Source of the DNA: Prorocentrum cordatum
Lineage: Eukaryota; Sar; Dinophyceae; Prorocentrales; Prorocentraceae
Assembly: GCA_963575745.1 (NCBI GenBank)
Contig: CAUYUJ010015301.1
Coordinates: 62,001-126,000 of the forward strand
Direction: 5' to 3'
DNA: 64,000 bases
The stretch's first letter is position 1. Every line of letters begins with the position of its first letter. The notes beneath the pieces were generated by a model, which had not been told where the DNA came from, made no database searches, and worked only from the letters and a program-made list of their open reading frames with translations. Shown piece by piece: positions 54,464 to 63,970 of this stretch. The translations under genes were made by a program, and so were the position numbers.

Positions 54464-55159
54464 ATGGGACGCGATGTCGACGACGTGCTCGCGGGTCCGC
54501 GCTTCCCCACCTGGGGATGCCCTGGCTGCGGGCGCAACCAGAACTGGGCGTCCCGCATCCGCTGCGCCTGCGGCAAGCCAGCGCCCCAGGCGATCGCTCA
54601 GCGTGCCAAGTCGGCGGCGGCCAAGGCCAGAGCGCAGGGGCCCGTGCCTGCCCCTCGTGATGGTGGCGCTCGTCCTCGCGGCGCATGGGCTGGTGGACCT
54701 CCTTCGTCCCCGTCGAAGTTGGAGAAGCAGCTGGAGGCCCTCACCAAGCAGGTGGCCGCCCTCACATCCAATGGAGGGGGAGGCCAACGCGGTGCAGGAG
54801 GCGATGCGGGCGGCCGCAAGCCCCCCGCGGCTGATGGCGCTGGCGGCGACGACGCCGCTGACGGCGATGCCGAGCTCACCGCCCTCCGTGCCAAGGCCGA
54901 CGCCTTGGAGGAGGCCCTCGGCGCTATCAAGAAGTGCTCGGCCCTCGGCGACTCCGCGGTGCAGTCGCAGATGGAGTCTGAGCTGCTGGCTTTGCGCAAG
55001 TCGATCACGGAGCGCAAGCCTGCCGTCACCAGGCACAACACCCTCGGCCACAAGTTGGCGCGCTCCCAGCAGAAGTTGTCCAAGCTGCAGGAGGAGATGG
55101 CCGAGCAGGAGAAGACTGTCAAGGAGGCCCAGGAGCTCCTTCAACAGCAGCGCGAGTGA
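54464..55159 (+). CDS. LINE ORF1, first part: zinc finger and coiled coil
   Basis: The frame is open far upstream (to 53864), but the ATG at 54464 is the first that gives ordinary protein composition. Residues 17-38 form a small zinc finger, W-G-C19-x2-C22 then C34-x-C36 with N-x2-W-x-S-R between, like RanBP2-type fingers but with one residue fewer between the last cysteines. A basic Ala/Pro-rich linker follows, then from about residue 80 heptad-like helices rich in Leu, Glu and Lys to the end (EMAEQEKTVKEAQELLQQQ). ORF1 proteins of LINEs bind the element's RNA and often trimerise through coiled coils. The TGA at 55157-55159 cuts the helix abruptly, and the continuation lies in the next frame. 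Confidence 0.7.
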   Translation: MGRDVDDVLAGPRFPTWGCPGCGRNQNWASRIRCACGKPAPQAIAQRAKSAAAKARAQGPVPAPRDGGARPRGAWAGGPPSSPSKLEKQLEALTKQVAALTSNGGGGQRGAGGDAGGRKPPAADGAGGDDAADGDAELTALRAKADALEEALGAIKKCSALGDSAVQSQMESELLALRKSITERKPAVTRHNTLGHKLARSQQKLSKLQEEMAEQEKTVKEAQELLQQQRE

Positions 55160-55614
55160 TCAGGGCCACGCAGGTCGAGATCTCGGCGTACCAGGTGGAG
55201 CTGCGCAGCATGGTGCAGGAGGTGGCGCCATCGCAGGACCCGCCCACGGAGCCCAAGTTCGAGCTCCACCCTGACGTCCTCGCCTCCGCCCCCGACGAGG
55301 TGCAGCAGATGGTCGCCTCGCCGTGTTTCCTCAAGTTCCAGGAGCTGCTGCTGGCGCAGCACAAGGCCAAGCAGGAGGCCTCGGGGCCTGCACCTGCCAC
55401 TCCCACTGCCCCACCTCCCCCCGCCACTGAGGGAGGAGGGGTCTCTCACCAAAGCATACCTGTCCCTGAAGATATGGACTTGGAGGATTTGGAAGGGGAA
55501 AAGATTCAACTACTTCTTTCGGCTGCACGGAAAGAGGAGGAGGATCACGCTGAAGTTTTCGCCAATCTTCTTCGAGAGATGGGGGTCAAAGCTAAGAAGC
55601 AAAAGTGTGGGTGA
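55156..55614 (+). CDS. LINE ORF1, continuation in the -1 frame
   Basis: The frame begins at the overlap GAGTGATCAGG and has no ATG at its start. It reads ATQVEISAYQVELRSMVQEV and continues as helix, Pro/Ala-rich linker, then an acidic and a basic tail ending KAKKQKCG. The first 20 residues extend the coiled coil of the preceding frame, so the two are most simply one ORF1 protein broken by an indel or joined by a -1 frameshift. The stop at 55612-55614 overlaps the GTG/ATG start region of ORF2 by a few bases, a compact arrangement that would suit coupled translation. Confidence 0.65.
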   Translation: MIRATQVEISAYQVELRSMVQEVAPSQDPPTEPKFELHPDVLASAPDEVQQMVASPCFLKFQELLLAQHKAKQEASGPAPATPTAPPPPATEGGGVSHQSIPVPEDMDLEDLEGEKIQLLLSAARKEEEDHAEVFANLLREMGVKAKKQKCG

Positions 55615-55618
55615 CACT

Positions 55619-58600
55619 ATGATGGGCTTAGCAGTACCTTTGCTCTCAGGGGTTCCACTATCCACCGCAGGTGTTCCAGTTCCCCCGCTGAAGGGGGCGC
55701 CCGATAGGTCACCGACAGATAGTGACGTTCGCAAGTATTTTTTGGAGTCGTTCAACGGCTCCTGCTGGCGCACGCTGCGCCGACGTTTGGCTGAGACGGA
55801 TGCCATCGTGCTGTGTGCCCAAGAGGTTGGCATCAGCGAGGAGTTCGTTGGTCAGGCCACCTCTGCAGCCCGCTCTTTGGGCTGGCACGCTCTCATTCTT
55901 CCTGCTCGTACCAATGCTGAGTCTGGGAAGTTATCTTCGGGAGTAGCAGTTTTCGCACGACTTGCAGTGGGACTTCGATGGCCTGCTGAAGGCAACGGGT
56001 GCATATGTGCCCACAGAGTCGTCAAGGTCTTGATTGAGTTCCCTGGGTGGCCTGTTTTGTCGGTTTATTCGGTCTATATGCGGTCCGCTGAGGGCCTTAG
56101 CGAGGCCAACCTGGGGATGCTGAAGTCGATAGGTCAGTCGATCACCGACCCGACGCACACGATTTTGGGAGGCGATTGGAATATGAGTCCTGAGGTCCTG
56201 GAAGCATCTGGATTCCCTCGGAAGCTAGGTATGCTCATCCTGTCACCGCGGGCTTTCACCTGTCGCTCTCCGACTTCGAACAGTGTGATTGATTATTTTG
56301 TGATGGGTCCTGGGATCGCCCGTCTGGTTGCACTGGTATCGGCGGACACCTCCTGGGAAGTAAAACCACACCGTCCTGTTCGCGTCGAGTTCCGAGGAGA
56401 CTCACTTCGTTTAAAGCAGCTTGTATACCGCACTCACCAACGTCTGCCAGTCGATCCGCCTTTCGGACCGTCTCCGGCACCGGTCGAGTGGAGCGGTGCC
56501 ATGATGCACGCGGCGCACGCGATCGCCACCAGTATGCATGCTGCTGCGACAGAGGCCTGGGCAGTGCTGTCGAATGCCTGGGGTCATTTTGTCGACTGTG
56601 CCGAGGTGGAGCTGCACCGAGTTTTAGGCACGGAGGCTAAAGAACTAGGAGAGAGGAGCAGAACGATCAAGGCCTCTTGGGTTTCAGTTTTCTACCGCCC
56701 GAAGAACCCAGATGATGCACTCCAGGTTATTTCAGATTGGAAATGGGTTTTTCAGACTTTCACAGAGCTGTTTAACTCGGTCGCCGCCGAGGATTGCGAC
56801 CTGTATGCTTGCCAGCACCTCCAGGTTGCGTTGCAACGCTCCTGCCCAGGCGAAGGTTTGAGTCCAAGGTTGGACGCCACCTTGCGCGCCATGCGTGAGA
56901 TAGCGCTAGCCTGGAGTGCAGACCGACCCTCGGAGCAGTCGTGGCGCGATCGAGCCAGCCAGTTTTTGGAAGATATCCAGGCTGACTATGATGAGGCCAT
57001 CAACAATGGCGAGAAGCTTTCACGCGATTCTTGGGACGCCTGGCAGGCTAAGTCGTTAGCGGGCTCTGCGAGACTCATGCATAGGCTCACGAAGGTCCAG
57101 AGGAAGTGGCAGCCCACTATCGTCGAGCGCTCCCCAGGGATCTTCACATCTGACCCCCAGAGCCTCCTGGCCTCCGAGACCACCAAGCTAGGCGAGTTCT
57201 GGAATGCTAGCATGTCTCCGCCGTCGGCCTGGATACCGAATCGAGATTGTTTCCCACGCGCGAGCCCGTCGGAGATACGAGCAGCCTCGCGCTCTTTTAG
57301 CCGCTACACTTCGCAGTCGCTCGACGGCTACCACCCCAGGCACTTCGCATGCTTGAGCGACCTAGGGCTGGAGGTCCTGGCGATGCTCTATGAGGCGATC
57401 GAGCGCCTTGGTCTGTTCCCAGCGCAGCTGTTGTGGATGCTGATGCCTCTCTTGGAGAAGCCTAAGGGAGGACTACGCCCCATTCTTCTCTTGGGATCCC
57501 CAGTCCGCGTCTGGGACCGTTTGCGCCGATGTCAGTGTGATGAATTCCTGGAGCGGGCCCATCGGCCCTACTGGTCCTTCGGGTCTGGACAAAACTCGGA
57601 GGCGGCCATCTGGAACCAGAGTGTCTTATCGGAACAGGCTTCTTCGAGTGGCAAGGTAACGGCAGGTTTTATCTGGGATGGAATGAAGTACTATGAATCC
57701 TTTATCTTGGTCTGGCTCCGAGACAGGGCCATTTTCTGGAGGATCCCCATGGTGCTCGTCAAGACCCTATACAACCTTTGGAGATCCCCGAGGATCCTGA
57801 GGCTGGGGTCTAATCATTCACCCCTGGTCCTCTTTGCAGAGTCTGGGCTTCCTGCTGGGGATATTTTCAACGATGTGTTTGTCAAGGTTTACGCGATGTT
57901 TGAGTTTGACATGTGGTCCCAGCGGCACCCTGAGGTCTCCCTTGGGTCATACGTCGACGATGACACTGTGGCGGCGTACGGCGACGAAGATGCGATTGTA
58001 GCCAACTTAGTTCGAGCAGGGATTGACCTCAAGGATGTCCTTGATCACAGGCTGAACGTCCGCTTGGCTGAGGACAAGGCCGTCACTTTCGCCTCGTCTC
58101 AGCGACTTGCATACCGTCTGTGCCGTCGCCTCCGTGCTGTCTGTCCATCGGCTGCGACCAGCGCGGCCGTCTCGCTGGGCACGGACTTGGCACCAGGCCA
58201 ACGGCGAACCTGCAAAGGAGGCATGAATAAGAGGAAGGAGCGTTTCAGGATGATGAGGAAGAGACATAAACTGATCTCTCACTATCGTCGTAAACTTCCT
58301 CGGGGTAAATCCAGAATGCAGAAGATTTATACCGCTGGAGTGCGTCCTGCTGCTGGCTATGGCGCCATGGTTCTAGGCATGTCGAACACTGAGCTTCAGT
58401 CTCTACAGCGAGTCTTGCTAGCAGGCAAAAACCCAGCTCATCGGGGGGCCTCTCTGACGGCCAAGCTAGTCCTGCACGGGGACCCTGCCTGGAAACAGTC
58501 GGTGGCCCCTGCCCATCAGTGGGCGACTAGCCTCTGGAGGTCGATAACCACCCCATCTACTTCTCCATTCTCGTTTCGGCAGCACATACAGATATGGAGG

Positions 58601-60451
58601 GATGTTGTTCAGTCCCAGGAGCTCGATCTTGAATCCACGGGATGGCGGAAATCGAAGGGCCCCATCCACAGGATGCCCTTATGTTTGCACAGGATCGGCT
58701 GGAAGGCGGTGGACTTCTCAGTTTGGCACGATGAGCGGGGATATGTCATTGACCTCCTGTACACCTCGCCCGCTCTCCTCAATAAGCTGCTTGAGGAGGG
58801 CGTCCTGCGGATGCACGAGCGTAGGATGGCCCAGGCCACTCCGATGTTCACTTCCTCCCGCGTCTCACCCGATCCCTTGAGACGAATGCTGCGCTCAAAG
58901 AAGCTCGACGGTCGGCAGAAGTACTGGCTTTCTGCGTGTTTCTCTGGGGCCTGCTGGACTGCGGATCGGCTCAAATCCTCGGGGCATGTTTCGGATGGTT
59001 TGTGTCCCCTTTGTGGGGAGCCTGATTCCATAGTCCACAGGCAGTTTCTGTGTTCGGACCCGACCGTCGAAGCAGCACGCCGAGAGCATCTCTCAGACGA
59101 AGAGATACTAGCGGCTTGTAACTGCTCGCCTGAAAAACTGCTGTTTTGGTCTCGGCTTATGGTGGCTCAGCCTGAGGCACCTCACCCTTGCCTCGACCTC
59201 GACCCCCTTCTCCAAGGGCCGTCAGGTGAGCCACTATCGGTCGAAGAGTTTTGTGAACGAACCGTCAACACCCGCATTGTTGTCGATGGTTCGGCTACTC
59301 AGCTTGCCTTTCGCGAGCTGAATCGTGCCACGTATGCTGCTGTCTTCTTCGATCCGTCGAGCGAGACCCCGTATGAGGTTCGCGCTCGACTTCTGGGAAC
59401 GGTGTGGCCTGGCCTTCCTCAGACGGCCCAGTCGGGAGAACACCTCGGGGCTGCCACGCTCTCCTGCGTGGCCACAGGCCTTAGTGAGGCCCACTCGGAC
59501 TGTCTTGGAGTTGTCAACCTAGCCAATGCGCGTCAGTCCGTACAGTTGGACCCTGGCCAGGTTTTCGCTGGCCTCAGACGGCGCGCTCTCCAGGAGCCAG
59601 GCCAGCGAAGCATTGCTTCTTTTGCTCGCACGCCTGCGCACAGGTCGGACGAAGTGATAGCCGCGCTTCCCGCCCAGGAACGCAAAATCGCTCTTGGGAA
59701 CCAGGACGCGGACCGACTGGCGAAGCATGCTTTGTCTCTTCACCCCTCGTTGTCCGACGAGGAGCTTGAGCAATTAGATAAGGACGTGGCTCTCCTGCGA
59801 AAGCTGGTTGCCATGTTCGGTGCTGTTTTGTCGCTTTTTCCCAAGCTACAGTTTATTCGGGACCCCACGGCTCCTCGGGTGAAAGCTCGGGCCCTCCGTG
59901 CCATTGCGTGGCATGACTGGCGTGTTCTGGACCCAGGGGACGACGAAACTCCCTCGCTCGCCAGGTGCTCGAAATGTTTCAAGACGGCGATTGGAGATAG
60001 CAGACCCATGGACGGCTGCAAGGGCCTGCCCACTGCCCTCCGCAGATTGCAAGGCGCCGAGAGCGAGCGGGGCCACCTCCTGTGCACGACCTTCGTGCAG
60101 GATGACGAGTGTGCGCCTACTGTTTTCTGTTTCCGCTGTGGTGCCTTCACCAGCAAGCGGTGTTACCTCCTTGGCGGGATGTGCGGACCTCCTGGCCCCA
60201 GCGGGCGAGGTGCCCTGTCCCGCATCCGTCGAGGTCTCCCGCCCCATTACAGAAATCGGGGCACGGTATCTGCAAGCGATGGCACCACATGTCGTGCGTC
60301 GGCCAGGTATGTCCTGCTCCAAGCAGCTGACCCTGGACCGTCCTCCTCCTCCTCCTCTCGCTCGGGCCTGATTTCGACACCTGGAATGTCGGCCCTGGCG
60401 GAGAGGATTCGGCAGAGAGAGGAGGCATCTCGTGCAGCAGGATCGGCCTGA
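55619..60451 (+). CDS. LINE ORF2: AP endonuclease, reverse transcriptase, RNase H
   Basis: An uninterrupted frame of about 1,610 codons (numbering below counts from an in-frame GTG at 55607; the first ATG is codon 5). Endonuclease: E73 in AQEV, GGDWN with D190 and N192, S226-V-I-D229-Y, and H255 in PHRP. Reverse transcriptase: D691 in IWDGMKYYESF, SGLPAGD at 746-752, and YVDDD at 782-786, so the three catalytic aspartates are present. A CCHC knuckle follows (C1133, C1136, H1144, C1149). RNase H: D1227 in VVDGSA, E1278, D1298 and D1369 in NQDADRLAK complete the acidic tetrad. A Cys-rich C-terminus (CSKCFK about 1455, CFRCGAF about 1510) follows. All expected catalytic residues are intact, so this copy may be recent or active. 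Confidence 0.9.
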   Translation: MMGLAVPLLSGVPLSTAGVPVPPLKGAPDRSPTDSDVRKYFLESFNGSCWRTLRRRLAETDAIVLCAQEVGISEEFVGQATSAARSLGWHALILPARTNAESGKLSSGVAVFARLAVGLRWPAEGNGCICAHRVVKVLIEFPGWPVLSVYSVYMRSAEGLSEANLGMLKSIGQSITDPTHTILGGDWNMSPEVLEASGFPRKLGMLILSPRAFTCRSPTSNSVIDYFVMGPGIARLVALVSADTSWEVKPHRPVRVEFRGDSLRLKQLVYRTHQRLPVDPPFGPSPAPVEWSGAMMHAAHAIATSMHAAATEAWAVLSNAWGHFVDCAEVELHRVLGTEAKELGERSRTIKASWVSVFYRPKNPDDALQVISDWKWVFQTFTELFNSVAAEDCDLYACQHLQVALQRSCPGEGLSPRLDATLRAMREIALAWSADRPSEQSWRDRASQFLEDIQADYDEAINNGEKLSRDSWDAWQAKSLAGSARLMHRLTKVQRKWQPTIVERSPGIFTSDPQSLLASETTKLGEFWNASMSPPSAWIPNRDCFPRASPSEIRAASRSFSRYTSQSLDGYHPRHFACLSDLGLEVLAMLYEAIERLGLFPAQLLWMLMPLLEKPKGGLRPILLLGSPVRVWDRLRRCQCDEFLERAHRPYWSFGSGQNSEAAIWNQSVLSEQASSSGKVTAGFIWDGMKYYESFILVWLRDRAIFWRIPMVLVKTLYNLWRSPRILRLGSNHSPLVLFAESGLPAGDIFNDVFVKVYAMFEFDMWSQRHPEVSLGSYVDDDTVAAYGDEDAIVANLVRAGIDLKDVLDHRLNVRLAEDKAVTFASSQRLAYRLCRRLRAVCPSAATSAAVSLGTDLAPGQRRTCKGGMNKRKERFRMMRKRHKLISHYRRKLPRGKSRMQKIYTAGVRPAAGYGAMVLGMSNTELQSLQRVLLAGKNPAHRGASLTAKLVLHGDPAWKQSVAPAHQWATSLWRSITTPSTSPFSFRQHIQIWRDVVQSQELDLESTGWRKSKGPIHRMPLCLHRIGWKAVDFSVWHDERGYVIDLLYTSPALLNKLLEEGVLRMHERRMAQATPMFTSSRVSPDPLRRMLRSKKLDGRQKYWLSACFSGACWTADRLKSSGHVSDGLCPLCGEPDSIVHRQFLCSDPTVEAARREHLSDEEILAACNCSPEKLLFWSRLMVAQPEAPHPCLDLDPLLQGPSGEPLSVEEFCERTVNTRIVVDGSATQLAFRELNRATYAAVFFDPSSETPYEVRARLLGTVWPGLPQTAQSGEHLGAATLSCVATGLSEAHSDCLGVVNLANARQSVQLDPGQVFAGLRRRALQEPGQRSIASFARTPAHRSDEVIAALPAQERKIALGNQDADRLAKHALSLHPSLSDEELEQLDKDVALLRKLVAMFGAVLSLFPKLQFIRDPTAPRVKARALRAIAWHDWRVLDPGDDETPSLARCSKCFKTAIGDSRPMDGCKGLPTALRRLQGAESERGHLLCTTFVQDDECAPTVFCFRCGAFTSKRCYLLGGMCGPPGPSGRGALSRIRRGLPPHYRNRGTVSASDGTTCRASARYVLLQAADPGPSSSSSSRSGLISTPGMSALAERIRQREEASRAAGSA

Positions 60452-60497
60452 GGCCGTGGTGGTGATGTTCTGCCCATGGGCCCTCGAGGGAAAATCC

Positions 60498-60530
60498 TCC
60501 TCCTCCTCCTCCTCCTCCTCCTCCTCCTTC
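60498..60530. repeat. (TCC)n tract in the LINE 3' region
   Basis: Short pure TCC repeat about 50 bases after the ORF2 stop. It could be part of the 3' UTR or mark the 3' junction. Confidence 0.85.
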
Positions 60531-60975
60531 TCCTCCCAATCTAGCTTGTCGCTCTCGCGGCCCGCGGAAGTCACCAGGGAAGGTCGCCATGCCATCGTGG
60601 GAGTAAGACGCGCCTCTTGTCGCATAGGAGACGGTCCGGAGAGGGCCTCGCTTTCGAGGATCGACGGGGTTCGGGGGCGGAAAAGAGGGGGGTGATGACT
60701 AGAGGGGGGGGGCATATCATGGCGTGGGCCACGATCTCTCCCCAGACTTCGTGGCGCCTCTTCTCATTTCATGACGTCCCGGCCCCCCCCCCGCTGGGCC
60801 GCGCACATGCCGCCGGTGATGATTTGCACCCCCCCCTCTTGGACACCCCCCTCTTGGCCGCTCCCGAAGGATGAGGGGGGGGGTCAAATCCCGTCCCTCT
60901 CCCCCCCCGCCCCCCGCCCCCAGAAACCGAGGGGGGGAGGTCCAGAACCCCCCCCCTCTGGGGAAGGATGGGGCC

Positions 60976-61067
60976 CCTGCGCGCAGGTGTTCGGCATCGC
61001 GGGCAACATGGTGGCCTTCACGGTGTACGGGCTCTACAAGGTGCGTCCCCGGGGCGACAAGAAGTAG
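60976..61067 (+). CDS. Terminal exon of a host gene, short membrane-like C-terminus
   Basis: After GCGCGCAG the + frame reads VFGIAGNMVAFTVYGLYKV, then RPRGDKK and a TAG at 61065-61067. It is a compact hydrophobic helix followed by a basic tail, suggesting a membrane protein ending on the cytosolic side. The upstream sequence is C-rich and intron-like. Earlier exons were not found in the window; the LINE may have inserted into the preceding intron. Family not identified. Confidence 0.55.
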
Positions 61068-62430
61068 CGCCTCCGCGCGGTTCTGCGCGCTCCTTGAGCA
61101 CGGCCTCCTGCACCCGCTGCACCTGAGGAGGCGGAGGGAAAACGATGTCCCGCCCAGCTGCGGGGTCCTGCGCCGGTGCAGCCTGTAATTACTCCGGAGG
61201 AGGGAAAAAAGGCACCTGTACTGCTACCCTTCCCTCGTTTTCGCCTTCTTGGGGCCTCCTGGGCGGCCCTCGCCACCACCTCTGGATTCGCCTTGAAATT
61301 CTGGTTAGAACGCACCCTGTGAGAGGTCCAGGGAGTGGCGGTATCGTTTTTTTTGTCTCCCCACTTCTAGCGCATCCGCCTTGCCAGCAACTTTTTGTCC
61401 CTGCGATCTCTCAGCCGCGGGGCTTCTTCCGACGGAGGTGCTCTCCTGACTCAGAAAGTCATGAGTTGTAAAGCGGGCCGTGGAGCCGATTAAAAGGGTC
61501 GCTCCTGTCCTTCCGGCTCCTCCCTCCTCACCTTCCTCGGGTCAGACCAGAGGGGCGATCGGGAAACAACTCTTCAATGTCCGACGTCGTTGTTTCGGAT
61601 GTTGTGGGACGTTTCTGGGGTTCTTGTCGCCACGGCTTGACGCAGCTCGAAAAACTGGCCACCCGAAAGCACAGGGTACTGAGATTATCGGTTTTGAACA
61701 TATGTTGGTCGAGCGCTTTTCTTCGGGCGCTTTCCTTCGGGCGCCTCCGACGCCGACGCCAGGAGGCGCCAGAGGAAGGACATCTGCATGCCTCGGATTC
61801 GCTGAGCCCCCTTCCATTTGGTACCCGCACCTCTTGCGTCCTCCCCTGGTCTTCCTGCTCCAGCTCCTGCTCCGTTGCAGGCCCCCTCTCGACGCAGGCG
61901 CTCTCCTCGCAGCCTCGCAGGGGGGCCGCTCGAGATAGCGGCCCCCGAATGATGAGGAGGAGTACTCGGCGGCTGCAAGTGGCTCCCTGGCAAATACGCG
62001 TAGCGCCCCTCCCCTGGGCAATCCACCCCTTCTGCCTCCGCGAACATTGGCCGAAGGGCGCCGAAGCTTCGCCCGACACTGCTGCCAGCTCTATCGGCTA
62101 CGCGGAGGGTGACCGCCGGTGTCTGTGCGGGGCCTCCTCCGATCTGGCTCGGGATCCCGAGGCGGGCGGTGGAGCCACTGAGGTAAAGCATGGTAAAGCA
62201 AACAAGCAAACATTTGCTTCCCTCCGACCTGCAGGTGAGTCTGATCGGCAGGTGCACGAGGGGGGGTCACCTGCAAGGCAAATGTTTGACGCTTCCTGAG
62301 CCCATCCAGCGATCATGCCCAGGCGAGATGCTTTGATCAGGGAAGCGTGGGAGCACCCAGTGGAACAACGAGACGGGGGCAGCCGTAGAAACAGGCGATC
62401 TGGATCTACCTGAGCAGGCTCAGGAGGCAA
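61068..62430. other. Unassigned sequence after the host exon
   Basis: Frames on both strands are open for 100-240 codons but are Arg/Ser-rich and motif-free. Part may be 3' UTR of the preceding gene. A foldable segment lies at 62207-62288 (see separate entry). Confidence 0.35.
62207..62288. repeat. Inverted repeat, 82 bp
   Basis: CAAACATTTGC and CTGCAGGTGA on the left match TCACCTGCA and GCAAATGTTTG on the right. Each half also contains short self-complementary words (CCTGCAGG). It could form a stable hairpin in RNA or be a small foldback element. Confidence 0.7.
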
Positions 62431-62459
62431 CACTACATCTTTTTGCGGATTTTTTTAGT

Positions 62460-62960
62460 ATGGGAGCGTCTTGGCCGTTTACTTGGGCCATCGCGGGGCC
62501 CCGTTGAGGCCATTTTGGAATCCTTTGGAGGGCCTTGGGGCCCTCTTGGGACTCTATTCAGGCCCTCTTGACTCTTGAGGGCCCTCCTGGGGCTATCTTG
62601 AATCACGGAGGACATAGACAAGGAAAGGAGGTCCGCAATTTCGGTTGTTCCTCTTGAGCCCCAGATGTCGCATCTTGGGGCCGTCTTGGGGCGCTCTTGG
62701 GGCCGCTGTCTTGGGGCCATCGTGGGCCTCTTGGGCCATCCGGGGCCATCTTGCAGCCATCGCAAGGCCTATCGGAAGCGAACTGACGAGAAGGCAACCA
62801 GCATTTGAGTTCCTAAGGTGTTGGCCTGTGGGCCTCTCGGGGCCGCCTTGGTGAGCTCCGTGGCCAAGTGTAGCTGTCTTTGGGCGGTTTGGGGGGCACC
62901 TTGGAGGCTAGGTGCTGTCATAATATTGAGCCATCTTGAGATGCCTTGATAGCCGTTTGA
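62460..62960. repeat. CTTGGGGCC-type degenerate short tandem repeat, copy 2
   Basis: Units such as GGGGCC(A/G)TCTTGGG and GGCCCTCTTGG recur with irregular spacing, as at 2210-2780. Reverse-strand frames give Pro/Arg/Gly repeats and are not genes. Confidence 0.8.
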
Positions 62961-63053
62961 GGACCACCTTGGGCCTTCTGGAGTCATCTCTGAGCCATGC
63001 TTGCCCAATTATCAGCCTCTCATGGATGTCCCCGAGATGTCGACATTACCCAT

Positions 63054-63240
63054 CGGTTGTTGAAAGTAGGTATTTTTGGATTTCCAGATTACAATCTACT
63101 TTCAGCGCCTTCCTACTTCAAGAGTCGAGTGGTTTTCCCTCTTCCTTCCTCTTCAGGAGGCGTGCGGAAACCCAGTCTATTTCCAACGCCTTCCTACTTC
63201 ATGTTTCTACCTACTTCTTCCGACCGATGGGTAGTGAAAA
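63054..63240. repeat. Dispersed repeat, copy B (paired with 9329-9528)
   Basis: Same blocks in the same order as copy A: GTTGAAAGTAGGTAT, TTTGGAT-CCAGAT, ATCTACTTTCAGCGCCTTCC, ACTTCATGTTTCTACCTACTTCTTCCGACCGA. Here AACGCCTTCCTACTTCA is duplicated within the copy (about 63105 and 63190). Confidence 0.7.
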
Positions 63241-63424
63241 GAGCGAGTGGTTGCTCTGTGATTTTGCGGCTGCCCCTCTCGAGCCCCACGCGTCGCCTCT
63301 TGGGCCCCTCGCCCCGCGTTCTCTCTCGGGCGCCGTGTGGGCCGTCCTGGGGCAGTTGTCGGTGCCCTCTCGGAGCCTTCTTGCGGATTGAGAAGCCAAA
63401 TGTCAAGGGCATAGAAAACGCCCC

Positions 63425-63593
63425 TACACCTTAGGCGATGCTTAAGAAAACTTATTTTTTCGGTCAGAGTCTCGATTATTCTTAATGTTTCAATGTAAAT
63501 CCTAATTTTCTAATAGAAATGTTGGGTTCTCATTCAAATTCTGAGACTATGAATTTCTTAACCCATGATTTCTTAAGCATTTCGCAGGGTGTA
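63425..63593. mobile_element. A/T-rich MITE with TA at both ends, 169 bp
   Basis: The left end TACACCTTAGGCGATGCTTA-AGAAA and right end TTTCTTAAGCATTTCGCAGGGTGTA are imperfect reverse complements. An inner pair (CAGAGTCTCG / CTGAGACTATG) extends the fold. The element is strikingly A/T-rich in a GC-rich setting. TA at both outer ends suggests a TA target duplication as made by Tc1/mariner-type transposases. Confidence 0.75.
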
Positions 63594-63779
63594 CCCTGGT
63601 TTACGAGGCGCTGTGCGCTGAAACTCCTGTGGGCTGACAGGGTAACACCTGCGCGATGTGCCGCGTCCTGGCGGCTCTGGGCTTTGGGGGTTTTCAGGAG
63701 GTTTACAGACCGCGCACTTGTAACCCAGGGTAGGGTCGTTTTTCTCGTCCCTCAAAAATGGAAGCGAGAAGGCAAGAAG

Positions 63780-63970
63780 GCAACCAACAGTGATGTCCGC
63801 GTCTTGGGGGCTCTCCTGGGAGGCTCCGTGGCCGCTTGGACCCGTCTTGGAGCAGTCCTATAGTGCCTCCTGGAGGCATCGTGGAGGCCATATTTTGCCA
63901 TCTGAGATGTATTGAGCCATCTTGGATGTCATCTTGAGCTCTCTGAGACCATCTTGGAGTCATCTTGGAC
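63780..63970. repeat. CTTGGGGCC-type degenerate repeat, copy 3
   Basis: Irregular units such as CATCTTGGA(G/T)TCATCTTG and GTCTTGGGGGCTCTC continue to the window end. They are more diverged and A/T-richer than copies 1 and 2. Confidence 0.65.

Larger units (their letters stand above)
53514..60710 (+). mobile_element. Complete LINE (endonuclease, reverse transcriptase, RNase H)
   Basis: Boundaries are approximate. From 5' to 3': two direct copies of a 168-bp sequence (53514-53683 and 53887-54054) with a hairpin between them, a leader to 54463, ORF1 split in two frames (54464-55159 and 55156-55614), the long ORF2 (55619-60451), and a 3' region that includes a (TCC)n tract at 60498-60530. The endonuclease plus RNase H plan is that of apurinic-endonuclease LINE clades such as I, R1, LOA or Tad. 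Clade placement needs a tree. No poly(A) or clear target duplication was found, so the true ends are uncertain. It is on the strand of the surrounding genes and seems to lie in an intron of a gene whose last exon is at 60976. Confidence 0.8.
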
